Positions 9,130-18,985 of a stretch of DNA of 64,000 nt are shown one piece after another. Numbering within the stretch: position 1 is the first letter of the stretch; each line of letters begins with the position of its first letter. This stretch comes from MFD09286-c1 sp963701015 (lineage in GTDB: Bacteria; Bacteroidota; Bacteroidia; Bacteroidales; DTGW01): positions 1,550,001 to 1,614,000 of the forward strand of contig OY969556.1 in the NCBI GenBank assembly GCA_963701015.1, written 5' to 3'. The notes under the pieces were generated by a model. It was not told where the DNA came from. It saw only the letters and a list, made by a program, of their open reading frames with translations, and searched no databases. The translations under genes and the position numbers were made by a program.

Positions 9130-9927
9130 TTATTTTTGTTTTTTCTTAAACATTGGTTTTAAAATAAGAATAAATACTATAATTAATAGTATAAAAAGTA
9201 TTAAACCTCCACCAACTTTGGTTACATCTAGCACATATCGTTTGGCATGACTATCATAACCATAACAAAACTGCAATAGTTTATTTATAGTTGGTAATGC
9301 CACGCCTTTCGACGCTTCAACTATACCCATTTTAAATTCAAAAGGAAGAATATATGTTCCATTTAAATATCTTGTAATTTTCCCCTGTGGGCTTATAAAT
9401 ATAGTTGTTGCGGAATGAAGGAAAACATTACCGGCACGCTTATACCTAAAACCAAAAGCATTTGTGGCCTTTGCAATATTCGCACTATCAGAAACAAAGA
9501 ATTGCCAACCTTGAGCAGCTTCTTTTGTTTTCATATGGGTTATATAGCTATTTTTCTTTTTAATAGCCAGTGACAAAGGTTCTGCAACATTAAAACCTAT
9601 TGTAAATACTTGGTAATCTTTCCCAACTTTTAAATCAGGGGTCTTATCTATTACTTGTGCCAATCCATTCATTAATGGTGAACAAAGACCTGGGCATTCA
9701 AAATATACAAAGCAAAGAACCGTGGGTTTATCAATTATTTTTTTCAGATTTACTGTATCATTATTTTCATTGACTAAAAATATATTATCAGGTACATAAT
9801 CATTTAAATGTTCAACTATTCCAATCTCTAAGCTATCAGTATTATTTTCGCCTTTCAAAGTTAAAGGCACCATTAATATAATACTTAAGTATAACAAGAT
9901 TTTAGGTATGAATATTATTTTCTTCAT
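9130..9927 (-). CDS. SCO family copper-delivery protein (oxidase 1)
   Basis: 265 residues: an N-terminal signal or anchor (residues 8-25), a thioredoxin-like SCO1/SenC domain with the copper-binding pair Cys78-xxx-Cys82 (ECPGLCSPL) and a His in VFLHSATTIF, and a C-terminal membrane helix (GGGLILFILLIIVFILIL). SCO proteins load copper into the CuA site of subunit II, which fits its position directly before coxA. The C-terminal anchor is shared with the paralogue at 23368-24165. Confidence 0.92.
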   Translation of the reverse strand: MKKIIFIPKILLYLSIILMVPLTLKGENNTDSLEIGIVEHLNDYVPDNIFLVNENNDTVNLKKIIDKPTVLCFVYFECPGLCSPLMNGLAQVIDKTPDLKVGKDYQVFTIGFNVAEPLSLAIKKKNSYITHMKTKEAAQGWQFFVSDSANIAKATNAFGFRYKRAGNVFLHSATTIFISPQGKITRYLNGTYILPFEFKMGIVEASKGVALPTINKLLQFCYGYDSHAKRYVLDVTKVGGGLILFILLIIVFILILKPMFKKKQK

Positions 9928-9937
9928 AATTCAAGTT

Positions 9938-10759
9938 TTATAGTAATAATAAAAATGGTAAAAAACTAGCTGAATCACTTATAATACGGTAATTTTCATT
10001 GTTTTTCAGTTTTTTACGAAATTGCAAAACCATATATAAAAATAATGCCATTGTAATTAATACATATCCAATATAACTATTACAAAACAAAACAGAAAAA
10101 GTTGAAAGTATAACAGAAATTATTAGTAAAAAATAAACCGTAATTATGCTAAGTTTTAAACCATATGTTGTTGCAAACGAAATAAATCCAACTGCTTTAT
10201 CGGAATCATATTCATATATTGAATATAAAATAGGTATTGAAAAAATTATCATAAAATGACTCAGAAATACTATAAGATTAGATTTTGTTAAGGAAGTCAA
10301 TTTTAGCATAATAGGAATTCCCCACGTACCAGCCATATAACCTAACGCTATAATTAATTCTCTTGGGAAAAATTTAAATATTTTGTTTTTAAAAAAATTT
10401 AATAAGAGATAAACTAAAATTAGAATATAAGTTATAATGCCAAAAATTATAAACTTAGTATTCAACAGTTTTAGAATTAAAATTATAGATATTATTGAAG
10501 CTATAGTAAGAAATACCATTATAATTTTTCTTTTCTTATAGTGAAAGTAATGTCTTCCCATGGTTGCCATTTCTTTTAATTTAAACGCATCAAGTAAATG
10601 GTCGGTTGTATAAATAATCCAAACACATAAGGGTAATATAAACCAATATATCACAGGTAATTTTATATTTAAAGCCTTAACAGCCAATAATGAACTCCCT
10701 GCGCATCCAATAGCAACATCGATGCTTAAATATTGCAATATTTTATATATATGACTCAA
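9938..10759 (-). CDS. Multi-pass membrane protein, possibly UbiA-superfamily
   Basis: 273 residues, nearly all hydrophobic, with about eight membrane helices. Two loops are acidic and placed like the two Asp-rich motifs of UbiA prenyltransferases: TTDHLLDAFK at residues 51-60 and YEYDSDKAVGF in the second half. The full NDxxDxxxD motif is absent, so catalysis is uncertain. It overlaps the end of actF by 17 bases and lies 10 bases before the SCO gene, so it is translated as part of the complex III/oxidase operon. A role in heme or quinone modification or in assembly is only inference. Heme O synthase itself is encoded at 18986-19858. Confidence 0.75.
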   Translation of the reverse strand: MSHIYKILQYLSIDVAIGCAGSSLLAVKALNIKLPVIYWFILPLCVWIIYTTDHLLDAFKLKEMATMGRHYFHYKKRKIIMVFLTIASIISIILILKLLNTKFIIFGIITYILILVYLLLNFFKNKIFKFFPRELIIALGYMAGTWGIPIMLKLTSLTKSNLIVFLSHFMIIFSIPILYSIYEYDSDKAVGFISFATTYGLKLSIITVYFLLIISVILSTFSVLFCNSYIGYVLITMALFLYMVLQFRKKLKNNENYRIISDSASFLPFLLLL

Positions 10760-11915
10760 AATGATGTTTTAAACTTTCTTCCAATAATGGATGATTTTTT
10801 GGTATAAGTTTTGCCTTACTTAAATTATATCCGGTAATAAGCGAAAATAATCCTGCAAATCCAATAAATGAACCTATTTCAATAAATCCAAAATAATTAT
10901 GGTTCAAAGCGCCTGGAAATATTTCAACATATAAATCGACCCATAAGCCTGTGAGCATAACAAATGCCACTGACATAACAATCCATTTGTTTCGGCTTGT
11001 ATTTACCGGGAGTAATACAAAAAATGGTATAACCCAATTTGCAATAATATCTAAAGCCCAAACAGGTTGCCATTCGCTTGTCCAACGTTTTACAAAATAT
11101 ATAGTTTCATCTGAAATGTTACCATACCAGGTTATCATAAATTGAGAGAACCAAAAATAGCCATATAGAATAGAAACTATAAACAAATACCTTGCAAAAT
11201 CATGAACGTGGCTTACATTGAAAAATTCGAAATATCCTTTTCTATTTAAAAATAATATTATTAAAAATATAGCTGCCGATCCATGTTGAAATGCTGCAAT
11301 AAAATTTTTCAATGCATATATAGTGCTAAACCATTTAAAATCAATAGACATCAACAAATCATATCCTAAAAGTGAAAACGAAATAGAGAATACAAAAATT
11401 AAAACTTTTGAATACCACTCAATTTTATTAAAATGATCCATTCCTCCGGTCTCGTCTTCATTTAGAGATTCTTTTCTAATTAAACGAATTAGAATAAACC
11501 ATACCAAGAAAAATAAAATGAGCCGAATAAAGAAAAAAGGTATGTTTAAATAACGCGATTTATGGTTAAATTCATTTACACTACTTGTAAATTCGGGTAG
11601 CGACCAATGGTAAATTGAGTGCATGCCAAAAAAAATAAATAGCAATAATATTCCAGCAATTGGAATATACATCATCATTGCTTCCGGAACTCTTCTAAAA
11701 CCTGAAGACCAACCAGAACGTGTTATAGCTTGTATTGCAAGAAAAAAAGTTGCTCCAATAGCTAAGGAAAGAAAATAAAAATTATTTAAAAGATAATTTG
11801 CCCAAGCCCGGTCTGGATTCGTAATAAAGCCAATTGTGAATGCAGCAATTCCAATTATAATACATGAAATGCATATTACAAGGAATGTTTTCGAAAGTTT
11901 AATTTTTGAATTCAT
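10743..11915 (-). CDS. actF: Alternative complex III subunit ActF (NrfD-like quinol:cytochrome c oxidoreductase membrane subunit)
   Basis: A ~390-residue membrane protein with about ten helices, related to ActC and NrfD. In alternative complex III the two NrfD-like subunits form the membrane core; ActC binds quinol. I place the start at 11915 because it gives a classic ATGA overlap with the stop of actE. A start at 11963 would add 16 residues and overlap actE by 52 bases. Charged transmembrane positions and family motifs (YHWSLPEF, WYGNISDETIYF, LPVNTSRNKW) support the assignment together with gene order. Confidence 0.9.
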   Translation of the reverse strand: MNSKIKLSKTFLVICISCIIIGIAAFTIGFITNPDRAWANYLLNNFYFLSLAIGATFFLAIQAITRSGWSSGFRRVPEAMMMYIPIAGILLLFIFFGMHSIYHWSLPEFTSSVNEFNHKSRYLNIPFFFIRLILFFLVWFILIRLIRKESLNEDETGGMDHFNKIEWYSKVLIFVFSISFSLLGYDLLMSIDFKWFSTIYALKNFIAAFQHGSAAIFLIILFLNRKGYFEFFNVSHVHDFARYLFIVSILYGYFWFSQFMITWYGNISDETIYFVKRWTSEWQPVWALDIIANWVIPFFVLLPVNTSRNKWIVMSVAFVMLTGLWVDLYVEIFPGALNHNYFGFIEIGSFIGFAGLFSLITGYNLSKAKLIPKNHPLLEESLKHHFESYI

Positions 11916-12472
11916 AGTTTCGATTTCTTTTGCAATTCTCTTATATACAAAATAACTTTCCATCGGTCTGCAGGCCTTACAATAATTTGATGTGCTGGCA
12001 TTATTCCATAACCAACCGTAATAACATGGAATATTTCTCCATCAGCTAAGTCGGCTATTTTCTTGCTAACAAGGTTTGCCGGATGAAACGGATATTTGCC
12101 TGACTTATATAATTGTCCATTTCCATCTGCTTTTATACCGTGACATTGCAAACATATATTTTGGTAAACCACTTTTCCACGTTGTAAATTTTCAGTATCG
12201 GGTATAATCGGGTTCTTCAATTTTGCTGCTTTTAACATATCAGCATCATTTTTTTTATACGGGTAATATTCACCTTCTCTTGAAATAGTCCCTTCAACCG
12301 GAGTTTGCAAGGTTTTACCATCTGCAAAATTTGGATTGGGAGCATAGGTCTCATATGCATTGGAATAAGCCATATCGGGGAAATAATCGTATCCCGGATT
12401 ATTTTTATCCCTATCACAAGCTTGGATAACAATTAGGCTATATACAAAAATATAAAGCAAATATTTTCTCAT
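11912..12472 (-). CDS. actE: Alternative complex III subunit ActE, monoheme cytochrome c lipoprotein
   Basis: 186 residues. The signal ends in IQAC, giving a lipidated Cys19. A single heme motif CLQCH lies near residue 107 and a Met ligand in GIMPAH near residue 157, the class I cytochrome c arrangement. The N-terminal part contains MAYSNAYETYAPNP, typical of ActE. In known complexes ActE takes electrons from ActA for delivery to the oxidase. It begins 48 bases after actD. Confidence 0.93.
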   Translation of the reverse strand: MRKYLLYIFVYSLIVIQACDRDKNNPGYDYFPDMAYSNAYETYAPNPNFADGKTLQTPVEGTISREGEYYPYKKNDADMLKAAKLKNPIIPDTENLQRGKVVYQNICLQCHGIKADGNGQLYKSGKYPFHPANLVSKKIADLADGEIFHVITVGYGIMPAHQIIVRPADRWKVILYIRELQKKSKL

Positions 12473-12520
12473 AATTGAACCTTATAATTTATAGCTATAA
12501 TATTTTTATCATATAAATTA

Positions 12521-13030
12521 TTAAATTTCATTGACTTCTTTTTTTATTTCATTTGCCCCATTTTGTTTTAAAATATTTTCTGCATCCGGCACTTTAGTTG
12601 ATTCTAATACGATAATAAATTTATCATCCATAGCACTTCCATGATATATTACAGCTTTTTTTCCGGGAAATAATTTTGCACTAACTGAAAAAGCAAATAA
12701 GCTTAAAATTGTAACAGTTAAAATTGTAAGTACCAGGGTCACTATAATAAAGGAAGGAAATGCATTAGATGGTTTACCTCCAATATTTAATGGCCAACTT
12801 ATAACTGCCGAATAATATAAGAATGAAAGTACCGATATAATTGCTCCAATTCCTAAAAAATACGCAATCATTGGTAAATTTGAACTGCCGGCTACACTCT
12901 TTACTGCATGGTGCACTGGAACCGGCATATATAATTCTTCAATTTCAACATTTGAATTTTTTATATTCAGAACTGCCTTTTCAAAGAGCTCTTCATTGTC
13001 GAATATACCAATAGTTTTCTGTGAGCTCAT
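12521..13030 (-). CDS. actD: Alternative complex III subunit ActD (DUF3341 family)
   Basis: 169 residues with a soluble N-terminal part (TIGIFDNEELFEKAVLNIK, VPVHHAVKSVAGSS) and two membrane helices (about residues 54-76 and 94-118). This is the DUF3341 profile that marks ActD in every alternative complex III operon. It binds no cofactor and is structural. Its ATG overlaps the actC stop by 4 bases. Confidence 0.93.
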   Translation of the reverse strand: MSSQKTIGIFDNEELFEKAVLNIKNSNVEIEELYMPVPVHHAVKSVAGSSNLPMIAYFLGIGAIISVLSFLYYSAVISWPLNIGGKPSNAFPSFIIVTLVLTILTVTILSLFAFSVSAKLFPGKKAVIYHGSAMDDKFIIVLESTKVPDAENILKQNGANEIKKEVNEI

Positions 13031-14415
13031 AATTGTGAATTATTTAGGTTATTTTCATGTTCATCATTCTCTCCAGGATGCAAAACAGTTTTCAATTCAT
13101 GTATAGCCATCATCGGAATATATCGGAAAAAAAGCAGAACACCGGTGGAAAAAATCCCGAGTGTTCCTACAAAGACACCAAATTCCGTTATAGTAGGAGT
13201 ATATGTTGCCCAACTCGATGGTAAATAATCCTTAGATAAAGTACCAATAATTATATTATATCTTTCAAACCACATTCCTATATTAATGATTATTGAAATT
13301 ATAAAAAGCATGGCAAGATTATTTCGAACTTTCTTAAACCAGAATAATTGTGGAATAATAGCGTTGCAGATAAACATAATCCAGAATTGCACTGTATAAT
13401 CGCCAGTAAGTAAATTATGAAAGAATGTAAAAATTTCATATTTATTACCTGAATACCAGGCAATAAAAAATTCGGTTAAATATGCAATTCCCATAATTAA
13501 ACTTATAAACGTGAGAATTTTTGCAGTAGCATTTAAGTGAGAATTCGTTATATAAGCATCTAATTTGTACAATTTCCGGATCAAAATCATTAAGGTCATT
13601 ACCATTGCAAATCCTGAAAAGATTGCCCCAACTACAAAATAAGGAGGAAATATTGATTCATGCCATCCAGGCTCAACAGAGGCAGCAAAATCAGTTGATA
13701 CAATTGAATGTACGGAAACCACCAATACAGCTGCCATTCCTCCTAAAATAAAAGCCAATGCTTCATATCTTTGCCAATTTCTGGAAGAACCTGTCCAACC
13801 CATTGAAAAAAATCCATATAATGCTTTTCTGAGTTTTGATGTTGTTCTGTCTCTAATAGTCGCAAAATCAGGCAACATACCTAAATACCAGAAAGATGCA
13901 GAAATGGTTAAATAGGTTGAAATAGCTGTAAAATCCCAAAAAAGTGGAGAATTAAAATTTACCCACAGCGGCCCACGTGTATTTGGATATGGAAAAATGA
14001 AAAATGCATTCCATATTCTACCCATATGCAATGCAGGAAAAAGGCCGGCACAAATAACGGCAAATACTGTCATAGCTTCTGCAGCACGATTAATAGATGT
14101 ACGCCATTTCTGCCTTAATATTAATAAAAATATTGAGAATGCAGTTCCTGCATGTCCAATACCAATCCACCAAACAAAGTTTATAATTGCAAATCCCCAA
14201 CCAATGGTATTATTATTGCCCCACAAGCCAATTCCATAAGCTATAGTTTCATAAATAGAATATACACCCCATATAACGGCAAGCGAACTCAAAGTAATTG
14301 CAACAAACCACCATGTTGGAGCATCCGATTCAATTGGTCGTAAAATATCACTGGTAACATCAGCCAGTGTTTTATTTCCTTCTATTAATTCACCTCTTAC
14401 TTTTGTGTTGTACAT
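13027..14415 (-). CDS. actC: Alternative complex III subunit ActC (NrfD-like quinol-oxidising membrane subunit)
   Basis: 462 residues, about ten membrane helices. The N-terminal part GNKTLADVTSDILRPIES followed by PTWWFVAI is characteristic of ActC/NrfD-type quinol:cytochrome c oxidoreductase subunits, as are FVWWIGIGHAGTAFS and FFHNLLTGDYT. It carries the quinol site adjoining the Fe-S subunit ActB. Only 4 bases separate it from actB, and it overlaps actD by 4. Confidence 0.94.
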   Translation of the reverse strand: MYNTKVRGELIEGNKTLADVTSDILRPIESDAPTWWFVAITLSSLAVIWGVYSIYETIAYGIGLWGNNNTIGWGFAIINFVWWIGIGHAGTAFSIFLLILRQKWRTSINRAAEAMTVFAVICAGLFPALHMGRIWNAFFIFPYPNTRGPLWVNFNSPLFWDFTAISTYLTISASFWYLGMLPDFATIRDRTTSKLRKALYGFFSMGWTGSSRNWQRYEALAFILGGMAAVLVVSVHSIVSTDFAASVEPGWHESIFPPYFVVGAIFSGFAMVMTLMILIRKLYKLDAYITNSHLNATAKILTFISLIMGIAYLTEFFIAWYSGNKYEIFTFFHNLLTGDYTVQFWIMFICNAIIPQLFWFKKVRNNLAMLFIISIIINIGMWFERYNIIIGTLSKDYLPSSWATYTPTITEFGVFVGTLGIFSTGVLLFFRYIPMMAIHELKTVLHPGENDEHENNLNNSQL

Positions 14416-14419
14416 TAGG

Positions 14420-17380
14420 CTAAATTTCTTTATTTCTAACTTTAGTTAAATATCCTACTTTAGGTAAAGTGTGCAATTCTTCAAGTAAATTATAATTTCT
14501 TTCATCAGTATATATTTTGAACAAATCGCTATGCATATCATTTAAATCACCAAATGTCATTGCTTTTGAAGGGCAGGCCTGTACACATGCCGGTTGAATT
14601 TCACCATCCTTCAACTCCCTGTTTTCAAGCTTTGCGTTTAATTTCTTTTCCTGAATTCGTTGTACACAAAAAGTACATTTTTCAACTACACCTCTTTCAC
14701 GCACAACTACATCGGGGTTCAGAACTAATTTGCCTAATTGTGAATTCAAATCATAATCGAACTTTGGATTATCAACAAATTTTAACCAATTAAATCGCCG
14801 TACTTTATATGGGCAATTATTGATACAATATCTTGTTCCAATACAACGGTTATAAGTCATTTGATTTAAACCTTCATTGCTGTGCGTTGTTGCAGCTACA
14901 GGACAGACATTTTCGCATGGCGCATTGTCACATTGTTGACACATTACAGGTTGATACAAAACTGATGGATATTCGGGAGTTCCGGTATAATACCTGTCAA
15001 CTCTTATCCAATGCATTATTCTACGTTTGGTAACTTGTTCCTTACCAACCACTGCAATATTATTTTCAGCCTGACATGCAATAGTACATGCTCCGCAACC
15101 GATACAGGAATTTAGGTCGATACTTAAACCCCAATGGAAACTATCGTATTTATGTGGTGGATATAATGATACATTATTTTTTTCAAATTCTTCATGTGCT
15201 TCGTTACCAGCATTTGGTTTTGCAGCATATTCAGCCAAAGTTGTTTCCCTTACTATATTTCTGCCATCCATTGTATGGTGAGTTTGCGTTTGGGCTAACT
15301 TTACGCTTTTACCAGTTTTTGAAATATTTATATTTGTCTGAAAGTATTGCAACGTATTGCCTTGTTTAATTACAAACGGGTACATATCAACGCCAACTTC
15401 TTCAGCAACTTTTCCGGCAGCAGTTCTACCATAATTAAGAGCAATTGAAATTGCACCATATACTTGTCCGGGTTGTTCAACTACCGGAATTTCAATTTTA
15501 TTTCCAACTGAAATTACATCTCCGGTTTTTAAATTCATTTCTGAAGCTAATTTGGGCGAAACAGAAGCATAATTTTCCCAGGTTACACGTGAAATAGGAT
15601 CGGGAAGTTCCTGTAGCCAGGGATTATTTGAGTGGAATTCAGTAGCAATACTAATTGGAACAACCAGTTGTAATTCCATATCCTTTGAAGGTCTGGTTAT
15701 TGATATATCTCTTTTAAAATTAGAAACATCTGGTATTTTGAGTTTTTGATGAATTGCTAATTCAATACAACCATTTCGCAAACTTTCAATCCAAAATGTT
15801 TCAAAATCATTTTTTTCATTTTGAATTGTATAAATTCTTTTTTCCCAAAAGCTTTGTAAATAATCTTCCCATTTAACATTTTCACCTGACCAGGTAAGTA
15901 AACTTTCTTGCATTTGACGTGTATCAAATATTCTATGGATACAGGGCTGAGCTAAACTGTATATTCCAGAGCGTGGTTCATAATCATTCCATGATTCAAG
16001 AAAATGAGTTTCCGGACATACATAATCACAATATTGATTTGTTTCATTAGGAAATCCTGAAAAAGAAATTTTCAAATCAACTTTTTTCAAGGCCTTGGTT
16101 AATTCAGTAGCAGCAAAATAATCAAAGCAAGGATTTGTATTATTGAATAAAATTGCTCCAACTTTTCCAGCATTCATTTCATCAACCAATTCAAACATAT
16201 CCCTGTCAGAACCTTGTTTTATTAGTATTGGACGTTCGAGTTCCAGTGTATTGCCATAATTATCCAATAATTTATTTATAGCAATTACAATTTTTTGCAC
16301 ATTAATATCATTTGAACCTGAAAGAACAATTGATCTTCCCTGTTTACGAAGAAGTTCAACCGCAATTTTGTCTAATTTATAGTCACTGTTAGCAGGTTCT
16401 ACATTTTCAAGTTGAAATGCACCTTGTTTAGCTGCAATTAAATTATAAAGATTTGCCAATATTTGAGGCTCTTCAGAAGGTTTTATTTGAAAACGTTCAT
16501 CGGCATTACTTCCTGTAAGAGATAAATTGGATTCAAATTGTATATGGCGGCTCATATTGTGACTATCCTTTTTCACTTTTCTTTTTGAAACATAAGCCAA
16601 AGTGAATTCTGTCGGAAGAAGCCATGTACCTAGGAAATCAGCTCCAAAATTTACAATTACATCAGCTTTGTCAAATCGTGGATAAGGAATTCCATTGCCA
16701 ACTGAAGCATCCTTATAAGCATCAATTATTCCTGAAAAAGAATAAGAATCATAAGTTACTATTTTTGCAGTTGGATATTTCTGTTTAAAATTTTCAAACG
16801 ACTGAAGAGTTGATGGACTAAATATTGTAGAAGTAAGTAAAACAATATTTTTACCTTTATTTTTAATATTTTGTAAACCGGAAATTATTTCTTTATCAGC
16901 ATCTTTCCATGTAATATCATTATTATTTTTAAGTGGATTTTTTATACGAGCATTATCATATAAGCTAATAATTGAAGCTTGAACTCTTGCCGATGTTCCA
17001 CCTTGTGTATATTTATATAAATTATTACCTTCTAGTTTAATTGGCCTTCCATCACGAACTTTCACAACAATCGGACAATATTCTGACCCATCATAAAAAG
17101 TAGAGGCATAATGCGAGGCTTTTCCGGGAATTACATCAGTAGGTTGAATTAGAAATGGTATAGCTTTTTGAACAGGTTTTTTACAGGCAGCAAGTAATGC
17201 ACTACCAGCAACACTATAACTCATTATTTTTAAAAAATCACGTCGTGAAGCATTGGTTTTAAATGGAAGCCCTTCTAAAAATCCTAATACATTATCGTTA
17301 TGATCAGTTTCGGCTTTTTCAATTTCCTCTTTAACCGGACCGGTTTCAATTTCTTCTATACTTCGCCAATATTTCTCCAT
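14420..17380 (-). CDS. actB: Alternative complex III subunit ActB (molybdopterin-oxidoreductase-like fused to four-cluster Fe-S domain)
   Basis: 986 residues. A Tat motif SRRDFLK (45-51) is followed by a hydrophobic segment and LLAAC (Cys66), so it may also be a lipoprotein. The middle is a molybdopterin-oxidoreductase fold; in this family it holds no cofactor. The C-terminal ferredoxin part has Cys759/762/765/769, Cys814/817/822/826, Cys846/852/856 with Thr849 in place of the fourth, and Cys902/905/932/936. That predicts three [4Fe-4S] and one [3Fe-4S] cluster, as reported for Rhodothermus ActB. It passes electrons from the quinol site to the hemes of ActA. Confidence 0.95.
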   Translation of the reverse strand: MEKYWRSIEEIETGPVKEEIEKAETDHNDNVLGFLEGLPFKTNASRRDFLKIMSYSVAGSALLAACKKPVQKAIPFLIQPTDVIPGKASHYASTFYDGSEYCPIVVKVRDGRPIKLEGNNLYKYTQGGTSARVQASIISLYDNARIKNPLKNNNDITWKDADKEIISGLQNIKNKGKNIVLLTSTIFSPSTLQSFENFKQKYPTAKIVTYDSYSFSGIIDAYKDASVGNGIPYPRFDKADVIVNFGADFLGTWLLPTEFTLAYVSKRKVKKDSHNMSRHIQFESNLSLTGSNADERFQIKPSEEPQILANLYNLIAAKQGAFQLENVEPANSDYKLDKIAVELLRKQGRSIVLSGSNDINVQKIVIAINKLLDNYGNTLELERPILIKQGSDRDMFELVDEMNAGKVGAILFNNTNPCFDYFAATELTKALKKVDLKISFSGFPNETNQYCDYVCPETHFLESWNDYEPRSGIYSLAQPCIHRIFDTRQMQESLLTWSGENVKWEDYLQSFWEKRIYTIQNEKNDFETFWIESLRNGCIELAIHQKLKIPDVSNFKRDISITRPSKDMELQLVVPISIATEFHSNNPWLQELPDPISRVTWENYASVSPKLASEMNLKTGDVISVGNKIEIPVVEQPGQVYGAISIALNYGRTAAGKVAEEVGVDMYPFVIKQGNTLQYFQTNINISKTGKSVKLAQTQTHHTMDGRNIVRETTLAEYAAKPNAGNEAHEEFEKNNVSLYPPHKYDSFHWGLSIDLNSCIGCGACTIACQAENNIAVVGKEQVTKRRIMHWIRVDRYYTGTPEYPSVLYQPVMCQQCDNAPCENVCPVAATTHSNEGLNQMTYNRCIGTRYCINNCPYKVRRFNWLKFVDNPKFDYDLNSQLGKLVLNPDVVVRERGVVEKCTFCVQRIQEKKLNAKLENRELKDGEIQPACVQACPSKAMTFGDLNDMHSDLFKIYTDERNYNLLEELHTLPKVGYLTKVRNKEI

Positions 17381-17394
17381 TTATACATTTTTAA

Positions 17395-18534
17395 TTAATA
17401 ATGGCATTTCATACAATCAGTTCCGCCAATTTTTGCAGCAGTAACCATATTTATTTTTCCGTCTTTCAAATCCTTATGAAGTTGTTCATATTTTCCATAA
17501 AATTTATTGTCAAACTGAACTTTGGTTTCACGATGACAATTCACGCACCAACCCATAGATAAATCATGAACTTGTTTTATTTGATCCATTTGCGCAACAT
17601 CGCCATGACATTTTTCACATGCAATTTTACCAACCATTACATGTTGTGCATGGCTGAAAAATACATAATCGGGTAAATTATGGACTTTCACCCATTCAAT
17701 TGGTTTGTTGTTATCAATAGCTTTAAAAATTTTATTTATTTCACATTTTCCACTCCGGCTTCCTTCACGAACTATAATGTGACAATTCATACAAACACTC
17801 GCAGGCGGAATTCCTGCAGATTTACTTTGTTCGGCATTAAAGTGACAGTAAATACATTGAGTTCCATTTTGTCCTACATGTACTTTATGGGAAAATTTTA
17901 TAGGTTGGTCTGGCTGGTAGTTTTGCGAGCGTCCAAGTTCAATTGCAGAAGTAACAATAAAACTAGTTATTAATAAAGTAGTAGTAAGTAATACCGCAAT
18001 ATGTACAAACCTAAACTTTATTTTTTTTGTAATTATTAAATCAATAAAAGCTAATAAAAACAAGATTATAAATGAAATAAACAAAATTCTCTTGGTTAAT
18101 AGTGGTTTTTGAGTTCGTTCACCTTGAATTGACAGATTAGTTAGGAAACTTTTGATTTGTCTTAACTGTTCATCACTGAAATCAAAATCGCCATGAATTT
18201 GAGTCATTAATTTTCCGGAAGTTTGGGTCAACACTTTTTTAAAAGAATCAAAACTACATTTTCCAAACTTATTTGCTAAATCCATGGCTGAAGGATTCCA
18301 GTTAAAGTTATCAATATGACCAACATTATGACACGAAGCGCAATTAGTAGGTGTTTTAGAACCTGATGTCGGTTCTAATCCATAAAATAATCTTTCCCCA
18401 GAACGTATGTCCTGTGCTGAATTTTCTTTTAATAATAACGAAGATTTTTTTGAAATTGAATCAATTTCTGCCGAAAGGCAATATTGTGAAATGAGCAAAA
18501 ATACAAAATACACGAAAAGACCTTTAAAACTCAT
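17395..18534 (-). CDS. actA: Alternative complex III subunit ActA, multiheme cytochrome c with an extra N-terminal heme motif
   Basis: 379 residues with a signal peptide (1-22), an N-terminal domain with CASCH (65-69), two membrane helices (~149-169 and ~176-197), then five CxxCH motifs at 227, 248, 306, 330 and 374. Canonical ActA is described as pentaheme; the sixth motif here lies in a separate cytochrome-like domain before the helices. It is the first gene of the operon that runs to coxB at 5663. A TAAATTTG box at 18596-18589 (minus strand) could be the -7 element, 55 bases before the start, but no TTTG -33 box lies at the right distance. Confidence 0.93.
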   Translation of the reverse strand: MSFKGLFVYFVFLLISQYCLSAEIDSISKKSSLLLKENSAQDIRSGERLFYGLEPTSGSKTPTNCASCHNVGHIDNFNWNPSAMDLANKFGKCSFDSFKKVLTQTSGKLMTQIHGDFDFSDEQLRQIKSFLTNLSIQGERTQKPLLTKRILFISFIILFLLAFIDLIITKKIKFRFVHIAVLLTTTLLITSFIVTSAIELGRSQNYQPDQPIKFSHKVHVGQNGTQCIYCHFNAEQSKSAGIPPASVCMNCHIIVREGSRSGKCEINKIFKAIDNNKPIEWVKVHNLPDYVFFSHAQHVMVGKIACEKCHGDVAQMDQIKQVHDLSMGWCVNCHRETKVQFDNKFYGKYEQLHKDLKDGKINMVTAAKIGGTDCMKCHY

Positions 18535-18985
18535 AGCTCTGTCTTTTTGGTTCTTAATTTAATTGTTAAGTTTATTGCTTACAGCAATCAAATTTATCTC
18601 CTCAATCTTTCCCTCTTTTTCCTATTAAAATTATAAAATATTCCTGAAAATGAATTAATTAATTTAAAATTTCATTTTTATTTGATTGCTTTGTTTTTTA
18701 TAGTATCATATAAATATCCAAAGAATTTGGAATTTCATTCATACTTCTCAAAATTTAAAACATCGTTAAAAAATAAATTCATAACTTATAAATTCATTAT
18801 TTCTGAATTATTTTTTTTGAAACAAACCAAATTAGAAGTTGTTTAAAAATGTTTAAAAAAATAAAAAATATTTATTGGAAAATTATTTTTTTAGAAAGAC
18901 TTATGTATCGAACACTTTTCAAATAATAATTTTGAATAATAAATGAAAAGCCTTTAGATATTGAAGAAATAAATATTATTGCAAT
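18535..18985. other. Intergenic region between the two respiratory operons
   Basis: 451 very AT-rich bases without a credible gene. It holds the presumed promoter of the actA operon (weak -7 candidate at 18589-18596) and, just past the end of ctaB, a hairpin whose 7-bp arms are CTTTTCA (18915-18921) and TGAAAAG (18944-18950). That could be a weak terminator of the second operon. No repeat or RNA gene was seen. Confidence 0.5.

Noticed and set aside
11916..11963. Longer actF start at 11963
   Set aside because: It would overlap actE by 52 bases; the ATG at 11915 gives the usual ATGA overlap.
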